The translations under genes and the position numbers were made by a program. Positions 1 through 8,210 of a DNA stretch of 20,369 nucleotides are shown in pieces; position 1 is the stretch's first letter, and every line of letters begins with the position of its first letter. The notes under the pieces are model-generated. The model ran no database searches. It was not told the origin of the DNA and worked only from the letters and a program-made list of their open reading frames with translations. The DNA comes from Clostridiales bacterium UBA8153. Lineage in GTDB: Bacteria > Bacillota > Sulfobacillia > UBA8153. The stretch covers positions 1 through 20,369 of the forward strand of contig DMHJ01000056.1 in NCBI GenBank assembly GCA_003449495.1, given 5' to 3'.

Positions 1-130
1 CACCGGCGCCCCGGTGCCGGTCTCCCCTGGTTCCCCGGGCCCAGGCGACCGGCCGGCGGTGGACACCGGGCAGGTGGTCCCGGCCGGTACGGCGAAGTCC
101 CCTGCAGCACTTTCCGTAAGGGGTGATCCC

Positions 131-1981
131 ATGGCTACCGGACCTGCCCGCTTGATTCCCCGGGAGGTTCTCTTTGGAAATCCGGCCAAGTCCAGCCCGG
201 CCCTTTCCCCCGACGGCACTCGCCTCGCCTACCTGGCCCCCAGGAACGGGGTGCTCAACCTCTGGGTGGGACCATTGGATGTAGGAAAACACCGTCCGGT
301 GACCCGGGATGAGGACCGGGGGATCCGCCAGTACCTATGGGCCCAGGATGGCAGGCACCTGCTTTACCTGCAAGACAGCGGCGGCAATGAGAACTGGCGG
401 CTGCACGCTGTGGATCTGGTGACGGGTACGGACCGGGACCTCACCCCTTTCGATGATGTGCAGGTACAGCTGGTGGATACCCACCGGGATTTCCCCGGCG
501 AAGTGCTCATCGCCATGAACCGGGAGGATCGCCGGTTCCATCACGTCTACCGGCTCCAGCTGGACAGCGGGCGGCTGGAGTTGGAGGCGGAGAATCCCGG
601 CGGTGTGGCCGGGACGGGATACCTGGTCGATGCGGGTTTCCAGGTGCGCGGGGCTTGGGCATCCACGCCGGACGCAGGCTCGGAACTTCTGCTGCGTGAG
701 ACTGCCGGTGCCCCCTGGCAGGTGGTGGCCAGGTGGGATGCCGATGACGGCCTGGGTAGTCGGCCCGTAGGCTTTTCCCGCTGTGGAGACTACCTCTATC
801 TTCTCGACTCGCGCCGGGCGGACACCGCCCGGCTGGTCAAGCTCCACCTGTCCGGCCACGGCTTGGCGGTGCTGGCATCTGACCCCCATTACGACGTGGT
901 CCACGTGGAACTGGAGCCCCACACCCGCCAGGTCCAGGCGGCCATGGTCATGCGGGAACGGGCCCACTGGCAGGTCCTGGATGAGCAGGTGGCCCGGGAT
1001 TTTGCCGCCCTCGCCCGCCTGGAACCCGGGGATTTTCGCATCGTCAGCCGCGACCGCGACGACTCCGCCTGGCTGGTGGCCTTTGCCAGGGACACCGGAC
1101 CCGTCTCATACTTCTCCTACCGGCGCCAGGACGGCCGGGGACGCCTGCTCTTTGTGGATAGACCCGACCTTCGCGATTACCAGCTCTGCCCGATGGAACC
1201 GGTGGCCTTCCCGGCCCGGGACGGCCTGACCATCCATGGCTACCTCACTTACCCCCAGGGGGGAAACAGGAGCGGCCTGCCCCTGGTGCTGCGGGTACAC
1301 GGCGGGCCTTGGAGCCGGGACGTCTGGGGATTCCACCCGGAGGTGCAGTGGCTGGCCAACCGGGGCTACGCCTGCCTGCAAGCGAACTTCAGGGGCTCGA
1401 CCGGGTATGGCAAGGCCTTTGTTAACGCAGCAGACCGGGAGTGGGGAGCTAAAATGCACGATGACCTGGTGGATGCGGTGGGCTGGGCCGTCGAGCAGGG
1501 GATCGCCGATCCGGACCGGGTGGCCATATTCGGCGCTTCGTACGGGGGTTACGCCGCACTGGCAGGAGCTACGTTCACTCCTGACCTCTTTTGCTGCGCC
1601 GTGGATGTGGTGGGTCCCAGCAACCTGGTGACGCTCCTGCAGACCATCCCGCCTTACTGGGCCTCCATGCGGTCCATGCTCTTCAAAAGGGTGGGTAACC
1701 CGGAAACCGAACCCGAGTTTCTCATGTCCAGGTCTCCTCTATCCCGGGTCGAGCGCATCCGCGCGCCCATGCTCATCGCCCAGGGCGCCAACGACCCCCG
1801 GGTAAAGCAGGCAGAGTCCGAGCAGATCACCGCAGCCATGCGAGAAAAGGGCATCTACCATGAGTACCTGCTGTTTCCCGACGAGGGACACGGGTTCGCC
1901 AAGCCCGGGAACCGCCTGGTGTTCTATCGGGCGGCGGAGAGGTTCCTGGCCAGGTACCTCGGGGGAAGCTTTGAAGAGTAG
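131..1981 (+). CDS. S9-family serine peptidase (prolyl oligopeptidase / acylaminoacyl-peptidase type)
   Basis: Cytoplasmic serine peptidase expected to cleave short peptides or release N-terminal residues; no signal peptide is seen. The product is 616 aa. Residues about 15-360 are rich in repeated 'SPDGTRLAYL'-like blades, as in the seven-bladed propeller of this family, and about 365-616 form the alpha/beta hydrolase domain. Visible catalytic features are the oxyanion-side HGGP (H390), the nucleophile in GASYGG (S470), the acid in GANDPRV (D555) and the histidine in DEGHGF (H587), so the triad is complete. The length fits the family (600-700 aa). I chose the ATG at 131 because it follows an AAGGGGTGA Shine-Dalgarno at 117-126. 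The frame is open back to position 14, but that extension is Pro/Gly-rich and unlike the family. The gene stands alone on the plus strand and the exact substrate cannot be told. Confidence 0.93.
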   Translation: MATGPARLIPREVLFGNPAKSSPALSPDGTRLAYLAPRNGVLNLWVGPLDVGKHRPVTRDEDRGIRQYLWAQDGRHLLYLQDSGGNENWRLHAVDLVTGTDRDLTPFDDVQVQLVDTHRDFPGEVLIAMNREDRRFHHVYRLQLDSGRLELEAENPGGVAGTGYLVDAGFQVRGAWASTPDAGSELLLRETAGAPWQVVARWDADDGLGSRPVGFSRCGDYLYLLDSRRADTARLVKLHLSGHGLAVLASDPHYDVVHVELEPHTRQVQAAMVMRERAHWQVLDEQVARDFAALARLEPGDFRIVSRDRDDSAWLVAFARDTGPVSYFSYRRQDGRGRLLFVDRPDLRDYQLCPMEPVAFPARDGLTIHGYLTYPQGGNRSGLPLVLRVHGGPWSRDVWGFHPEVQWLANRGYACLQANFRGSTGYGKAFVNAADREWGAKMHDDLVDAVGWAVEQGIADPDRVAIFGASYGGYAALAGATFTPDLFCCAVDVVGPSNLVTLLQTIPPYWASMRSMLFKRVGNPETEPEFLMSRSPLSRVERIRAPMLIAQGANDPRVKQAESEQITAAMREKGIYHEYLLFPDEGHGFAKPGNRLVFYRAAERFLARYLGGSFEE

Positions 1982-1984
1982 CGG

Positions 1985-2016
1985 AGGAGCGTGGGGTGTG
2001 GCTGTGCCACGCTCCT
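1985..2016 (+). terminator. Hairpin after the S9 peptidase gene
   Basis: A perfect 10-bp inverted repeat (AGGAGCGTGG / CCACGCTCCT, arms 1985-1994 and 2007-2016, 12-nt loop) begins 4 bases after the peptidase stop codon. There is no T tract behind it, so it may be a weak or factor-assisted terminator, or an mRNA-stabilising 3' stem. Confidence 0.5.
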
Positions 2017-2278
2017 GTGGACAGTAGCGCACTTGAAGCCGTTGCCGGCAGCTTTTCCGGAGCTTCACTGCGCCGGGTTTCCCAATCTCTTACTGGAACT
2101 CATCCGGATGCAGGTCACCCGGCACCGCAGGTCGCCGCTCCCCCGGAACAACGGGGACGGGCTCGGACAGAGCGATGCAACTTGGACACTGCGGGCGGCG
2201 GAGGGCCGACTCTCCCTCCCGTTTCCGGCCTGAGCCGGGTGCTTGCCCCAGCTTGACGCGCAGCAGGTTCCAAGAACG
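2017..2278. other. Intergenic stretch without recognised gene
   Basis: This belongs to the roughly 350-base gap between the peptidase and ferredoxin genes. The short open frames here have no recognisable protein character and no convincing ribosome binding site. Only the hairpin at its left end and the promoter at its right end are supported. Confidence 0.5.
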
Positions 2279-2308
2279 TTGACTTGCTGCCGTCCGGGAT
2301 AGGATAAT
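2279..2308 (+). promoter_or_regulatory. Sigma-A-type promoter of the ferredoxin gene
   Basis: TTGACT (2279-2284) and GATAAT (2303-2308) are separated by 18 bases, each one mismatch from the -35 and -10 consensus. The site lies about 22 bases before the ferredoxin start, which leaves a very short untranslated leader holding only the GGAGGTGAG ribosome binding site (2317-2325). Confidence 0.7.
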
Positions 2309-2330
2309 GGGCAGGCGGAGGTGAGAACCG

Positions 2331-2519
2331 GTGGGCAAGATCAGCATTGACACGGACCTGTGCATCGGTTGCGGGGTGTGCGTGGATATCTGTCCCGAGA
2401 TGTTCGCCATGGACGGCGGCGATGGCAAGGCGGTGGTGAAGGACAACGCCGCCTGTACCGGCGGCTGCTGCAAGGAAGCGGCGGATAGTTGTCCGACCGA
2501 GGCCATCATCATCGCGTAG
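2331..2519 (+). CDS. Single-cluster [4Fe-4S] ferredoxin
   Basis: Small soluble electron carrier of 62 aa. The first motif is C11-x2-C14-x2-C17-x3-C21-P, and a C-terminal C54-P-T-E-A-I supplies the fourth ligand. The second half lacks a normal C-x2-C-x2-C motif and has C42-x3-C46-C47 instead. By analogy with Thermotoga-type ferredoxins this gives one [4Fe-4S] cluster (C11, C14, C17, C54), with C21 perhaps in a disulfide with one of C42, C46 or C47. Start is GTG, five bases after the strong GGAGGTGAG. It is monocistronic with its own promoter and a hairpin behind. It could be a low-potential partner of the Hdr/Flx enzymes encoded 8 kb away, but that is inference only. Confidence 0.93.
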   Translation: MGKISIDTDLCIGCGVCVDICPEMFAMDGGDGKAVVKDNAACTGGCCKEAADSCPTEAIIIA

Positions 2520-2559
2520 GCCGGGATACTCTGCCCGCGCCGGTCCCCGTGGTGGTACC

Positions 2560-2606
2560 AAAGGAGCTCGCTCGCCCCGCCGCCGGCGGGTTGGGTGGGC
2601 TCCTTT
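2560..2606. terminator. Bipartite hairpin between convergent ferredoxin and rhodanese genes
   Basis: Outer arms AAAGGAGC (2560-2567) and GCTCCTTT (2599-2606) enclose a second GC-rich stem (CCCGC/GCGGG). The structure sits between two convergent genes, 40 bases after the ferredoxin stop and 15 bases after the rhodanese stop, so it may terminate both. Short A and T runs form the outer ends of the arms, but there is no long T tract. Confidence 0.45.
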
Positions 2607-2621
2607 GCGGCAGAGCCGCCC

Positions 2622-3002
2622 CTACTTCTCCAGGGGGCCCCGCCACTGGAGGATCCCGCCCCGCATGTTCCTGGCATTCAACCCGGCCTCTCTCAGCAAG
2701 CGCGTGGCCCGGGCCGAGCGACTGCCGGTAAGGCAGACCACGATGATCTCGTCATCGCGGCCGAGTTCGCCCAGGCGCTGCTCTAGCTGGGCCAGGGGAA
2801 TATGCCGGGATCCCGGGATATGGCCGGTGACGAACTCGGCACGCTCACGTACATCCACCAGCACCAGCCGTTCCCCGGCCTGGTATCGTTGTAGCACCTT
2901 GGCGGCGGTTACGTAAGGGGCCGCTCGTCCCGCCGTCACCAGGCGCAGGACCACGACGATGGCTACGAGCAACAGGGCGGTCACGGCCACACGTACCCGC
3001 AC
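2622..3002 (-). CDS. Membrane-anchored single-domain rhodanese
   Basis: Sulfurtransferase-type domain tethered to the membrane, 126 aa. Residues about 5-22 are a single hydrophobic helix (VAVTALLLVAIVVVL), followed by a rhodanese domain at about 30-122. That domain has LVDVRE, HIPGSRHIPL and the active-site loop C90-LTGSRS, which matches the C-x-x-G-x-R persulfide loop; the catalytic cysteine is present. I chose the GTG start at 3002 because AAGGAGG lies 7 bases upstream (3016-3010). The open frame runs on to 3263 but is arginine/proline-rich and not protein-like. The rhodanese domain would face outside if the helix acts as an uncleaved signal anchor. The substrate is unknown; sulfide or thiosulfate handling is the family's usual role. 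Confidence 0.88.
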   Translation of the reverse strand: MRVRVAVTALLLVAIVVVLRLVTAGRAAPYVTAAKVLQRYQAGERLVLVDVRERAEFVTGHIPGSRHIPLAQLEQRLGELGRDDEIIVVCLTGSRSARATRLLREAGLNARNMRGGILQWRGPLEK

Positions 3003-3016
3003 AGGATACCCTCCTT

Positions 3017-3375
3017 GCCTGACCCGGTGCCCGGGCCGGTGAGCCCTTCCCGGCCATGAAACCGGTGGCTGCCCGGCGAAGGCGTACGCGCCCCATTTCA
3101 CCGGCGCGTCGCCAGATTCCTGCCGGAGGAGCGGGGGGCTACGGGACCTGATACCAGTGGAGATGCACCTTGGGGGCATACGCTGTCCGGCGGGACTCTT
3201 GGGCTCCCTGGCCGGGAAAGCATGGCCCGGCCGCCCCGGGGCCGGGTCTGGACGCCCCTTCACGGGAAGCTGCCCGCTCCAGGGCTGGTGTGACCGGAAG
3301 CCCAGCTCGTCCTTCGTCCTTGTACTCCAGGCTTGACTGCCGCGCCCGGCGGTTCGTCACCGGTGACACCGGCTG
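3017..3375. other. Gap between HD-GYP and rhodanese genes, with a 12-bp palindrome
   Basis: About 360 bases without a supported gene. Just behind the HD-GYP stop is a perfect palindrome, GTCACCGGTGAC (3356-3367), nested with a CCGGTG/CACCGG hairpin. It may act as a weak transcription stop or a protein-binding site. I see no promoter with a good match to consensus for the rhodanese gene, so readthrough from upstream is possible. Confidence 0.4.
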
Positions 3376-5667
3376 CTATCCGATCCCGGGTGCTCCCGCA
3401 GCTTCTGCCGCCACGGCCGGGCCCAGGGGCGAGGAGGTGGCCAGGCTTGCCTCAAGCGCAGGCCGCATCATGCCGATGGCCCCGGCTAAGTGGGCGGCTA
3501 CCGCCTTGAGCAGCCGGACTTCGCCGGGTTGGAAGGCACCCGTCTCGTACTTCGCCACCAGCAGCACCCCCAGCCGCCTGCCGCAAAGCACCACGGGCAC
3601 GCACACCTGCGAGCCTTGGGGCCAAACCGGCGCCCGGCAGCGGGCGTCCACGGTTACGTCGGGCACGCTCTGGGCCAGGCCGTCTTCCATGACCGACCAC
3701 GCCAAACCGGCGTCCCGGGGTACCCTCAGGCCCAATGCGCCCAGCTTCCCGGTGGAAGCCACCATCACCAGCTCCGGCACCCGAGCATCCGCAAGTAGGA
3801 TACCGGCGTGGTCATAACCCAGCTCATCGTCCAGCACTCTCAACACGTGGGCACCGAGTTCTCCAATACAGGTGGTATGCTGCATTTCTTCGGCCAAGCG
3901 GAGGAACACTACCAGTTCCCGGGAAGCGGGGGGGTGGATCCCGGCTTGGGCAAGGGTATGACCGGCGGTCCAGGCCCACGGGGTCACCTCGGGACGATCC
4001 TCGAGCTCGGCCACCCAGGGCTCGCCGTCCGCCCGGCCCCGCCGCACCGCTTCGGCGCAGGCTTCCACCACCCGGGGATGGAACTGCTCTCCGCTGCACC
4101 GGACTAGCTCGGCCATGGCTCTGCCCAGGGATTGGGCCGGTCGGTACACCCGGTACGAGGTCATGGCGTCAAACGCGTCGGCCACCGCCAAGACGGCAGA
4201 GCCCAGGGGAACATCGTCACCGGATAGGCTGTCCGGGTACCCGCCCCCGTTGTGCCACTCGTGGTGGTGGCGCACCAGGACGGCTAGTTCCCGCAAGGCT
4301 CCCGAACGTTCCAAGATGGCCGCCCCGGCGGCAGCATGAGTGATCATCACGGCGCCCTCGGCCACGTCTAGGCGGCCGTGTTTTTGCAGGATGCGGTCGG
4401 GAATCCCCACCTTGCCGATGTCGTGCACCAGGCCGGCATGGATGATCCTCCTGCTTTCCTCCTGGGGAAGGCCCATGACCCGGGCAATGGCAGCGGCATA
4501 GCGGCTCACGTTTCGGGAGTGGTGCATGGTATAACGATCCCGGGCGTCCACCACGGCCGCCAGGGCCTGCACCGTCGACTCGTACCAAACATCGGCCTGC
4601 CGGTGAACGGTGAAGGCTTTGGCGGCGCAGGCCAGGAACGCGGCCATGGATCCCAACACGCTGGCGCTACCGTCTGTGAAAGCGTCGCACTGCCGGCTGG
4701 CCAGGCGCCAGTACCCAACCAGTGATCCGCGATGCACCAGGGGCACCTGTGTCCACGCTACCGGACCGCCGCCGGCTTCACCGCGGGCAACACCGGTCAT
4801 CCTTGCCAGTGATTGAGTGGGGTCGTCAGCGGCCCCCACCCAGTGCACGGCAGGCAGGCCGGGCTTCACCCAATCTGCCGCCAACTCCCAGCCGGATACG
4901 CCGGGGATATACAGCCACATCCATTCTATTGCCGGTCGTAAAGACAGCATCGCGCCTAGACTCCTCAGGACCGCACCCAGATCGGGTGCCTCCACCACTT
5001 CCAGCCCGGCCCGGGCCATAATCGCCGCGCGCACCTGTTCTTGTCTCTCCGGCGTGATGTCTTGGTAGACCTGGATCCTGCCGGCCAGTCCTCCGGCGGC
5101 ATCCAGCAGCGGCCCGGTGCTGATGCGATACACGTGGAGGGTCTCACGACAGCTGGCCTCAATAGAGCGGTGTTGCGTGGTGGGCGTGGCCAGGAATGCC
5201 AGTTCCCGGCGGAGGATATCCCCGTCGAAAAATCCTGCCTGCAGGGCGTCGCCCACCGCCCGGATGCAGCCGGAGGCATGGGTATGGTGGAGTAACCGGC
5301 GCATGGCCGGGTTCAGCCGCAGCTCTTCACCGGTGCCGTTCCAGAGGATGACTCCGCCTGCCAGCTCGCGAACTACTCCCTCCATGAGCAGGGCAGCAGG
5401 GTTGGAGAGGTGGAGAGCCGGTGCGACGGTTTCCGTAGCCGACCCCTGACCGTGGCCAGGGCTGAGGCCGGCCGGATGGAGCTGCCGGCCATTCGCATCC
5501 GGCGCCGGGATGACCCGGTCAGCCCGGGCGCGGTGCTCCAAGACCGTAGCTCCACCGGCCGCGGGTTCGCGGTGACCGGACGGGCCGGACGCCTGACCGC
5601 CTCCGGCAGTGGCCCTCTCTGTGATGACGTAGGCATGCTGGGACATGGCCGACCCCCCCATAGACAC
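3376..5667 (-). CDS. PAS-GAF-HD-GYP-GAF signalling protein (putative c-di-GMP phosphodiesterase)
   Basis: Cytoplasmic signalling protein of 763 aa without membrane helices. Order: low-complexity N-terminus (1-85), a PAS-like domain (about 90-205, with a 'QDITPERQEQ' exit), a GAF-like domain (about 215-355), an HD-GYP domain (about 360-545) and a second GAF domain (about 585-735). Metal-ligand candidates are present: H383, H415-D416 in HDIGK, H444, H468-H469 and D497 in VADAFDAM. The signature reads HHEWHNGGGYP, so the usual Asp of 'DGxGYP' is Asn473 while GYP is intact. HD-GYP proteins hydrolyse c-di-GMP to pGpG or GMP; activity here is inferred. Start: the GTG at 5667 follows AAGGGGA by 6 bases; ATGs at 5661 and 5646 are alternatives. 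The gene is divergent from the EamA transporter, and an inverted repeat covers its ribosome binding site. Confidence 0.88.
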   Translation of the reverse strand: MSMGGSAMSQHAYVITERATAGGGQASGPSGHREPAAGGATVLEHRARADRVIPAPDANGRQLHPAGLSPGHGQGSATETVAPALHLSNPAALLMEGVVRELAGGVILWNGTGEELRLNPAMRRLLHHTHASGCIRAVGDALQAGFFDGDILRRELAFLATPTTQHRSIEASCRETLHVYRISTGPLLDAAGGLAGRIQVYQDITPERQEQVRAAIMARAGLEVVEAPDLGAVLRSLGAMLSLRPAIEWMWLYIPGVSGWELAADWVKPGLPAVHWVGAADDPTQSLARMTGVARGEAGGGPVAWTQVPLVHRGSLVGYWRLASRQCDAFTDGSASVLGSMAAFLACAAKAFTVHRQADVWYESTVQALAAVVDARDRYTMHHSRNVSRYAAAIARVMGLPQEESRRIIHAGLVHDIGKVGIPDRILQKHGRLDVAEGAVMITHAAAGAAILERSGALRELAVLVRHHHEWHNGGGYPDSLSGDDVPLGSAVLAVADAFDAMTSYRVYRPAQSLGRAMAELVRCSGEQFHPRVVEACAEAVRRGRADGEPWVAELEDRPEVTPWAWTAGHTLAQAGIHPPASRELVVFLRLAEEMQHTTCIGELGAHVLRVLDDELGYDHAGILLADARVPELVMVASTGKLGALGLRVPRDAGLAWSVMEDGLAQSVPDVTVDARCRAPVWPQGSQVCVPVVLCGRRLGVLLVAKYETGAFQPGEVRLLKAVAAHLAGAIGMMRPALEASLATSSPLGPAVAAEAAGAPGIG

Positions 5668-5671
5668 TTCG

Positions 5672-5720
5672 AGTCCCCTTTTACGTATCGGAAGCCGGGC
5701 TTGACCAGTAAAGGGGAACT
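5672..5720 (-). promoter_or_regulatory. Inverted repeat covering the HD-GYP ribosome binding site
   Basis: Arms 5720-5708 (AGTTCCCCTTTAC on the minus strand) and 5684-5672 (GTAAAAGGGGACT) can form a 12-bp stem with one bulge in each arm and a 23-nt loop. The 3' arm contains the AAGGGGA Shine-Dalgarno (5680-5674) of the HD-GYP gene, so if transcribed the stem would mask it. It could alternatively be a protein-binding operator in the divergent intergenic region. Confidence 0.45.
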
Positions 5721-5828
5721 CCCCATGAAGGCAGGCTGCCGTGAATCGGGGCCGGGGCGCCGGCGACCGGCCGGGCAAGAAGTCTGACCTGAGGAGCGGG
5801 CCCGGAGGGGGCAGGATACTGAGGCCAG

Positions 5829-6782
5829 GTGTCAAATATGGGGATGATGAACAACCCAGGCTATGTCTACGCCTTGGCCGCGGCCGCACTGTGGGCGGGA
5901 GCCGGCACTTCTGCCAAACTGTTGTTCAATTTGGGTCTGCAACCGGTAGAGCTGGTGGCCCTGCGCCTGTGGATTTCCGCAGGCGTGCTCTTGATGGTGC
6001 TGGCGGTTACCGGCCGCCGCCGGTTCGCCGTCGACCGGTCCTCGGTGCGCGCCCTCTTTATCCTTGCCCCTATCAACATCGGGATGCAGTTCACCTATTT
6101 TACCGCCCTCAGCTACACCAATGTGGCCACTGCCATCTTCCTCCAGTATCTGGCGCCGGTGCTGGTGGCACTATGGGGGGCTTTGACCGGGGAGGAATCG
6201 TTCACCCGCCGCACGTTTGTGGCCGTGTCCCTGACCACCCTGGGCATCTTCCTCTTGGCCACCGGTGGTTCCCTGCGTCACCTGGATGTAAGCCGGGCAG
6301 GGCTGATCAGCGGGTTGGCCTCGGCGGGGTTTTTCGCGGCGCACACCGTGTATAGCCGCAAGAAGCTGGCGAGCGCTCACCCGCTGGCGGTGCTCACCTG
6401 CGTCCTGGTCATGGCGGCTTTGCTCTGGTCCTTCTACCGGCCGCTATGGCGGCTGGACCCGGGATGGGCCGTCCCCGGCTTCGCCCTGCTCATGGCGGCC
6501 ATCGGCATCTTCGGTACGGTGCTACCGTTCTGGTTCTTTCTCCGCAGCCTTGGCCTGCTGCCGGCCACCCACACCATCACCACCAGCACGGCGGAGCCGC
6601 TGTTGGGCATGGTGTTCGCCTACCTGCTGCTTGGCGAGACCATGCAACCGGTGCACCTGGGTGGGGGATTGCTCATCCTGCTGGCCACCGGTATCCTGGC
6701 CGGAGGGAAGGGCGCCGCCCGGCGACAGCAGGGCCGGGAACGCCGGACCGTCCGGGCGGACCATCCGGCCGCCGGACCGTAG
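5829..6782 (+). CDS. EamA/DMT-family transporter
   Basis: Integral membrane protein of 317 aa with about ten hydrophobic segments, arranged as two EamA repeats (about 8-140 and 150-290). Typical family features include 'YALAAAALWAGAGTSAK' at the N-terminus, a 'YTNVATAIFLQYLAPVLVAL' segment closing the first repeat, and 'TAEPLLGMVFAYLLLGE' in the second. The C-terminus is short, basic and cytoplasmic. Members of this superfamily export or import small metabolites such as amino acids; the substrate cannot be read from sequence. The GTG at 5829 is the first start. An ATG at 5838, preceded by AGGTG with 6-base spacing, is equally plausible, and ATGs follow at 5844 and 5847. It is divergent from the HD-GYP gene and convergent with serS. 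Confidence 0.9.
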   Translation: MSNMGMMNNPGYVYALAAAALWAGAGTSAKLLFNLGLQPVELVALRLWISAGVLLMVLAVTGRRRFAVDRSSVRALFILAPINIGMQFTYFTALSYTNVATAIFLQYLAPVLVALWGALTGEESFTRRTFVAVSLTTLGIFLLATGGSLRHLDVSRAGLISGLASAGFFAAHTVYSRKKLASAHPLAVLTCVLVMAALLWSFYRPLWRLDPGWAVPGFALLMAAIGIFGTVLPFWFFLRSLGLLPATHTITTSTAEPLLGMVFAYLLLGETMQPVHLGGGLLILLATGILAGGKGAARRQQGRERRTVRADHPAAGP

Positions 6783-6827
6783 TCGGCCACCTGCCCGCGT
6801 CAGGGCGCCGTCCCCCGGCATTCAGGT

Positions 6828-6850
6828 GCCCGCCCGCTACCCAGGCGGGC
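6828..6850. terminator. Hairpin between convergent EamA and serS genes
   Basis: GCCCGCC (6828-6834) and GGCGGGC (6844-6850) form a 7-bp all-GC stem with a 9-base loop, in the 99-base gap between two convergent genes. No T tract is present on either strand, so a terminator role is tentative. Confidence 0.35.
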
Positions 6851-6881
6851 CTACCGGTGCCCGGAAACCGGCATCACAGCC

Positions 6882-8153
6882 TCACCGGCGTGGACCGATC
6901 CGGTCGGTCCCCATGAGCGGACGCAGCACTTCGGGTATGACCACGGTCCCGTCGCTCTCTTGGTAGTTTTCCAGGACGGCGATGAGGGTGCGCGGCAAGG
7001 CCAGGCCGGACCCGTTCAAGGTGTGCACGTACTCGGGCCGGGCACCCGGGTGCGGGCGATAGCGGGTGTTGGTCCGGCGCGCCTGGAATGCCTCGCAGTT
7101 ACTGCAAGAGCTTACTTCCAGCCACTCCCCGCAGCCCGGGGCCCAGACCTCCACGTCGTACTTTTTGGCCGCGGCAAACCCCAAGTCACCGGTGACCATC
7201 TCGACTACCCGGTGAGGTATGCCCAGGGCCCGGCAGATGTTCTCGGCCTGGGTCACCAGCACCTCGAGTTCAGCGTAGCTGGTGCTGGGGGCGCAGAACT
7301 TGTACATCTCTACCTTGTCGAACTGGTGGCCCCGTTTGATGCCGCGCACATCCCGGCCCGCCGAGAATTTTTCCCTCCTGAAGCAGGGGGAGTATGCCAC
7401 GTAGTTTTTCGGCAGGTCAGCGGCCTCCAGCACCTCGTCCCGGTGCAGGTTGGTCAGGGGCACCTCGGCGGTGCCGATAAACCACATATCGTCTTCGGCG
7501 TCGTGATAGATGTTGGCGGCAAACTTGGGCAGCTGGCCCGCCCCCAGCAAGCTGTCTTCTTTGACCATGTACGGGACTCGCACCTCGGTGTATCCATGGC
7601 GACCGACGTTATAGTCGAGCATCCACTGGATGAGGGCCCGCTGCAGCCTAGAGCCGGCCCCCACCAACACGTAGAAGCGGGTACCCGCCATCTTCACTCC
7701 CCGCTGGAAGTCGAGGATCCCCAGGTCGGCGCCGATTTCCCAATGGGGCCGGGGCTCAAAGGCGAATTCCCGCAGCCGGCTTTCCTGTCTTATCACCCGG
7801 TTGTCAGCCTCGCCTTCCCCCTCCGGCACGCTGGCATGGGGTAGGTTAGGCATCTGGTACACGCATTCGAGCAGGCGGGCCTCTACGGACCGGAGTCGTT
7901 CCTCCAGCACCGCCATGCGCCGGCTGGTCTTGCGGGACTCTTCCACCAGCTCGGCTCGCTGGGATACGGGCAGTTCCTTCACCCTCCGGGAGTCCTCGTT
8001 GCGGCGGCGGCGGAGGGTCTCGACTTCCCGTAGCAGTTCGCGCTTCTCTGCGTCCAGCTCGAGAATGGCATCGAGGGGTGCTTCCGTCCGCAGCCTCCTC
8101 AACGCCTCTCTCACCTCACCGGGTCGTTCGCGAAGATACTGCAGGTCCAGCAT
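6882..8153 (-). CDS. serS: Seryl-tRNA synthetase
   Basis: Class II aminoacyl-tRNA synthetase charging tRNA-Ser (and tRNA-Sec where present) in the cytoplasm; 423 aa, the normal bacterial length. Residues about 30-100 are the charged antiparallel coiled-coil arm that holds the tRNA long variable arm. The catalytic domain shows TAEVPLTNLH (228-237), motif 2 with FRREKFSAGRDVRGIKRGHQ (258-277), the CGEWLEVSSCSNCEAFQARR block (341-360) and motif 3 GSGLALPRTLIAVLENYQ (381-398). The ATG at 8153 lies 6 bases after AAGGAGG and begins with the family-typical MLDLQYLRE. A longer frame to 8171 overlaps the leader and was not used. Expression is controlled by the T-box leader directly upstream. Confidence 0.98.
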   Translation of the reverse strand: MLDLQYLRERPGEVREALRRLRTEAPLDAILELDAEKRELLREVETLRRRRNEDSRRVKELPVSQRAELVEESRKTSRRMAVLEERLRSVEARLLECVYQMPNLPHASVPEGEGEADNRVIRQESRLREFAFEPRPHWEIGADLGILDFQRGVKMAGTRFYVLVGAGSRLQRALIQWMLDYNVGRHGYTEVRVPYMVKEDSLLGAGQLPKFAANIYHDAEDDMWFIGTAEVPLTNLHRDEVLEAADLPKNYVAYSPCFRREKFSAGRDVRGIKRGHQFDKVEMYKFCAPSTSYAELEVLVTQAENICRALGIPHRVVEMVTGDLGFAAAKKYDVEVWAPGCGEWLEVSSCSNCEAFQARRTNTRYRPHPGARPEYVHTLNGSGLALPRTLIAVLENYQESDGTVVIPEVLRPLMGTDRIGPRR

Positions 8154-8169
8154 AACGCCCCTCCTTCCC

Positions 8170-8210
8170 AAACATAAAAGCGCCCCTCATCCGCCAGGAC
8201 GAGGACGCGC
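8170..8210 (-). terminator. T-box-controlled intrinsic terminator
   Basis: On the minus strand, GCGCGTCCTCGTCC (8210-8197) pairs with GGATGAGGGGCGC (8192-8180) as a 13-bp stem with one bulged G and a TGGC loop, followed by TTTTATGTTT (8179-8170). Its 5' arm starts at the end of the T-box core, consistent with mutually exclusive terminator and antiterminator folds. Confidence 0.88.

Noticed and set aside
1..16. CACCGG/CCGGTG hairpin at the window edge
   Set aside because: Only 6 bp with no T tract, and the upstream context is missing, so no role can be supported.
14..130. Longer N-terminus for the S9 peptidase
   Set aside because: The extra 39 residues are Pro/Gly-rich and unlike the family, and a strong ribosome binding site precedes the ATG at 131.
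6960..7844. 294-codon plus-strand open frame opposite serS
   Set aside because: Antisense of a conserved synthetase gene, with no protein signature and no ribosome binding site.
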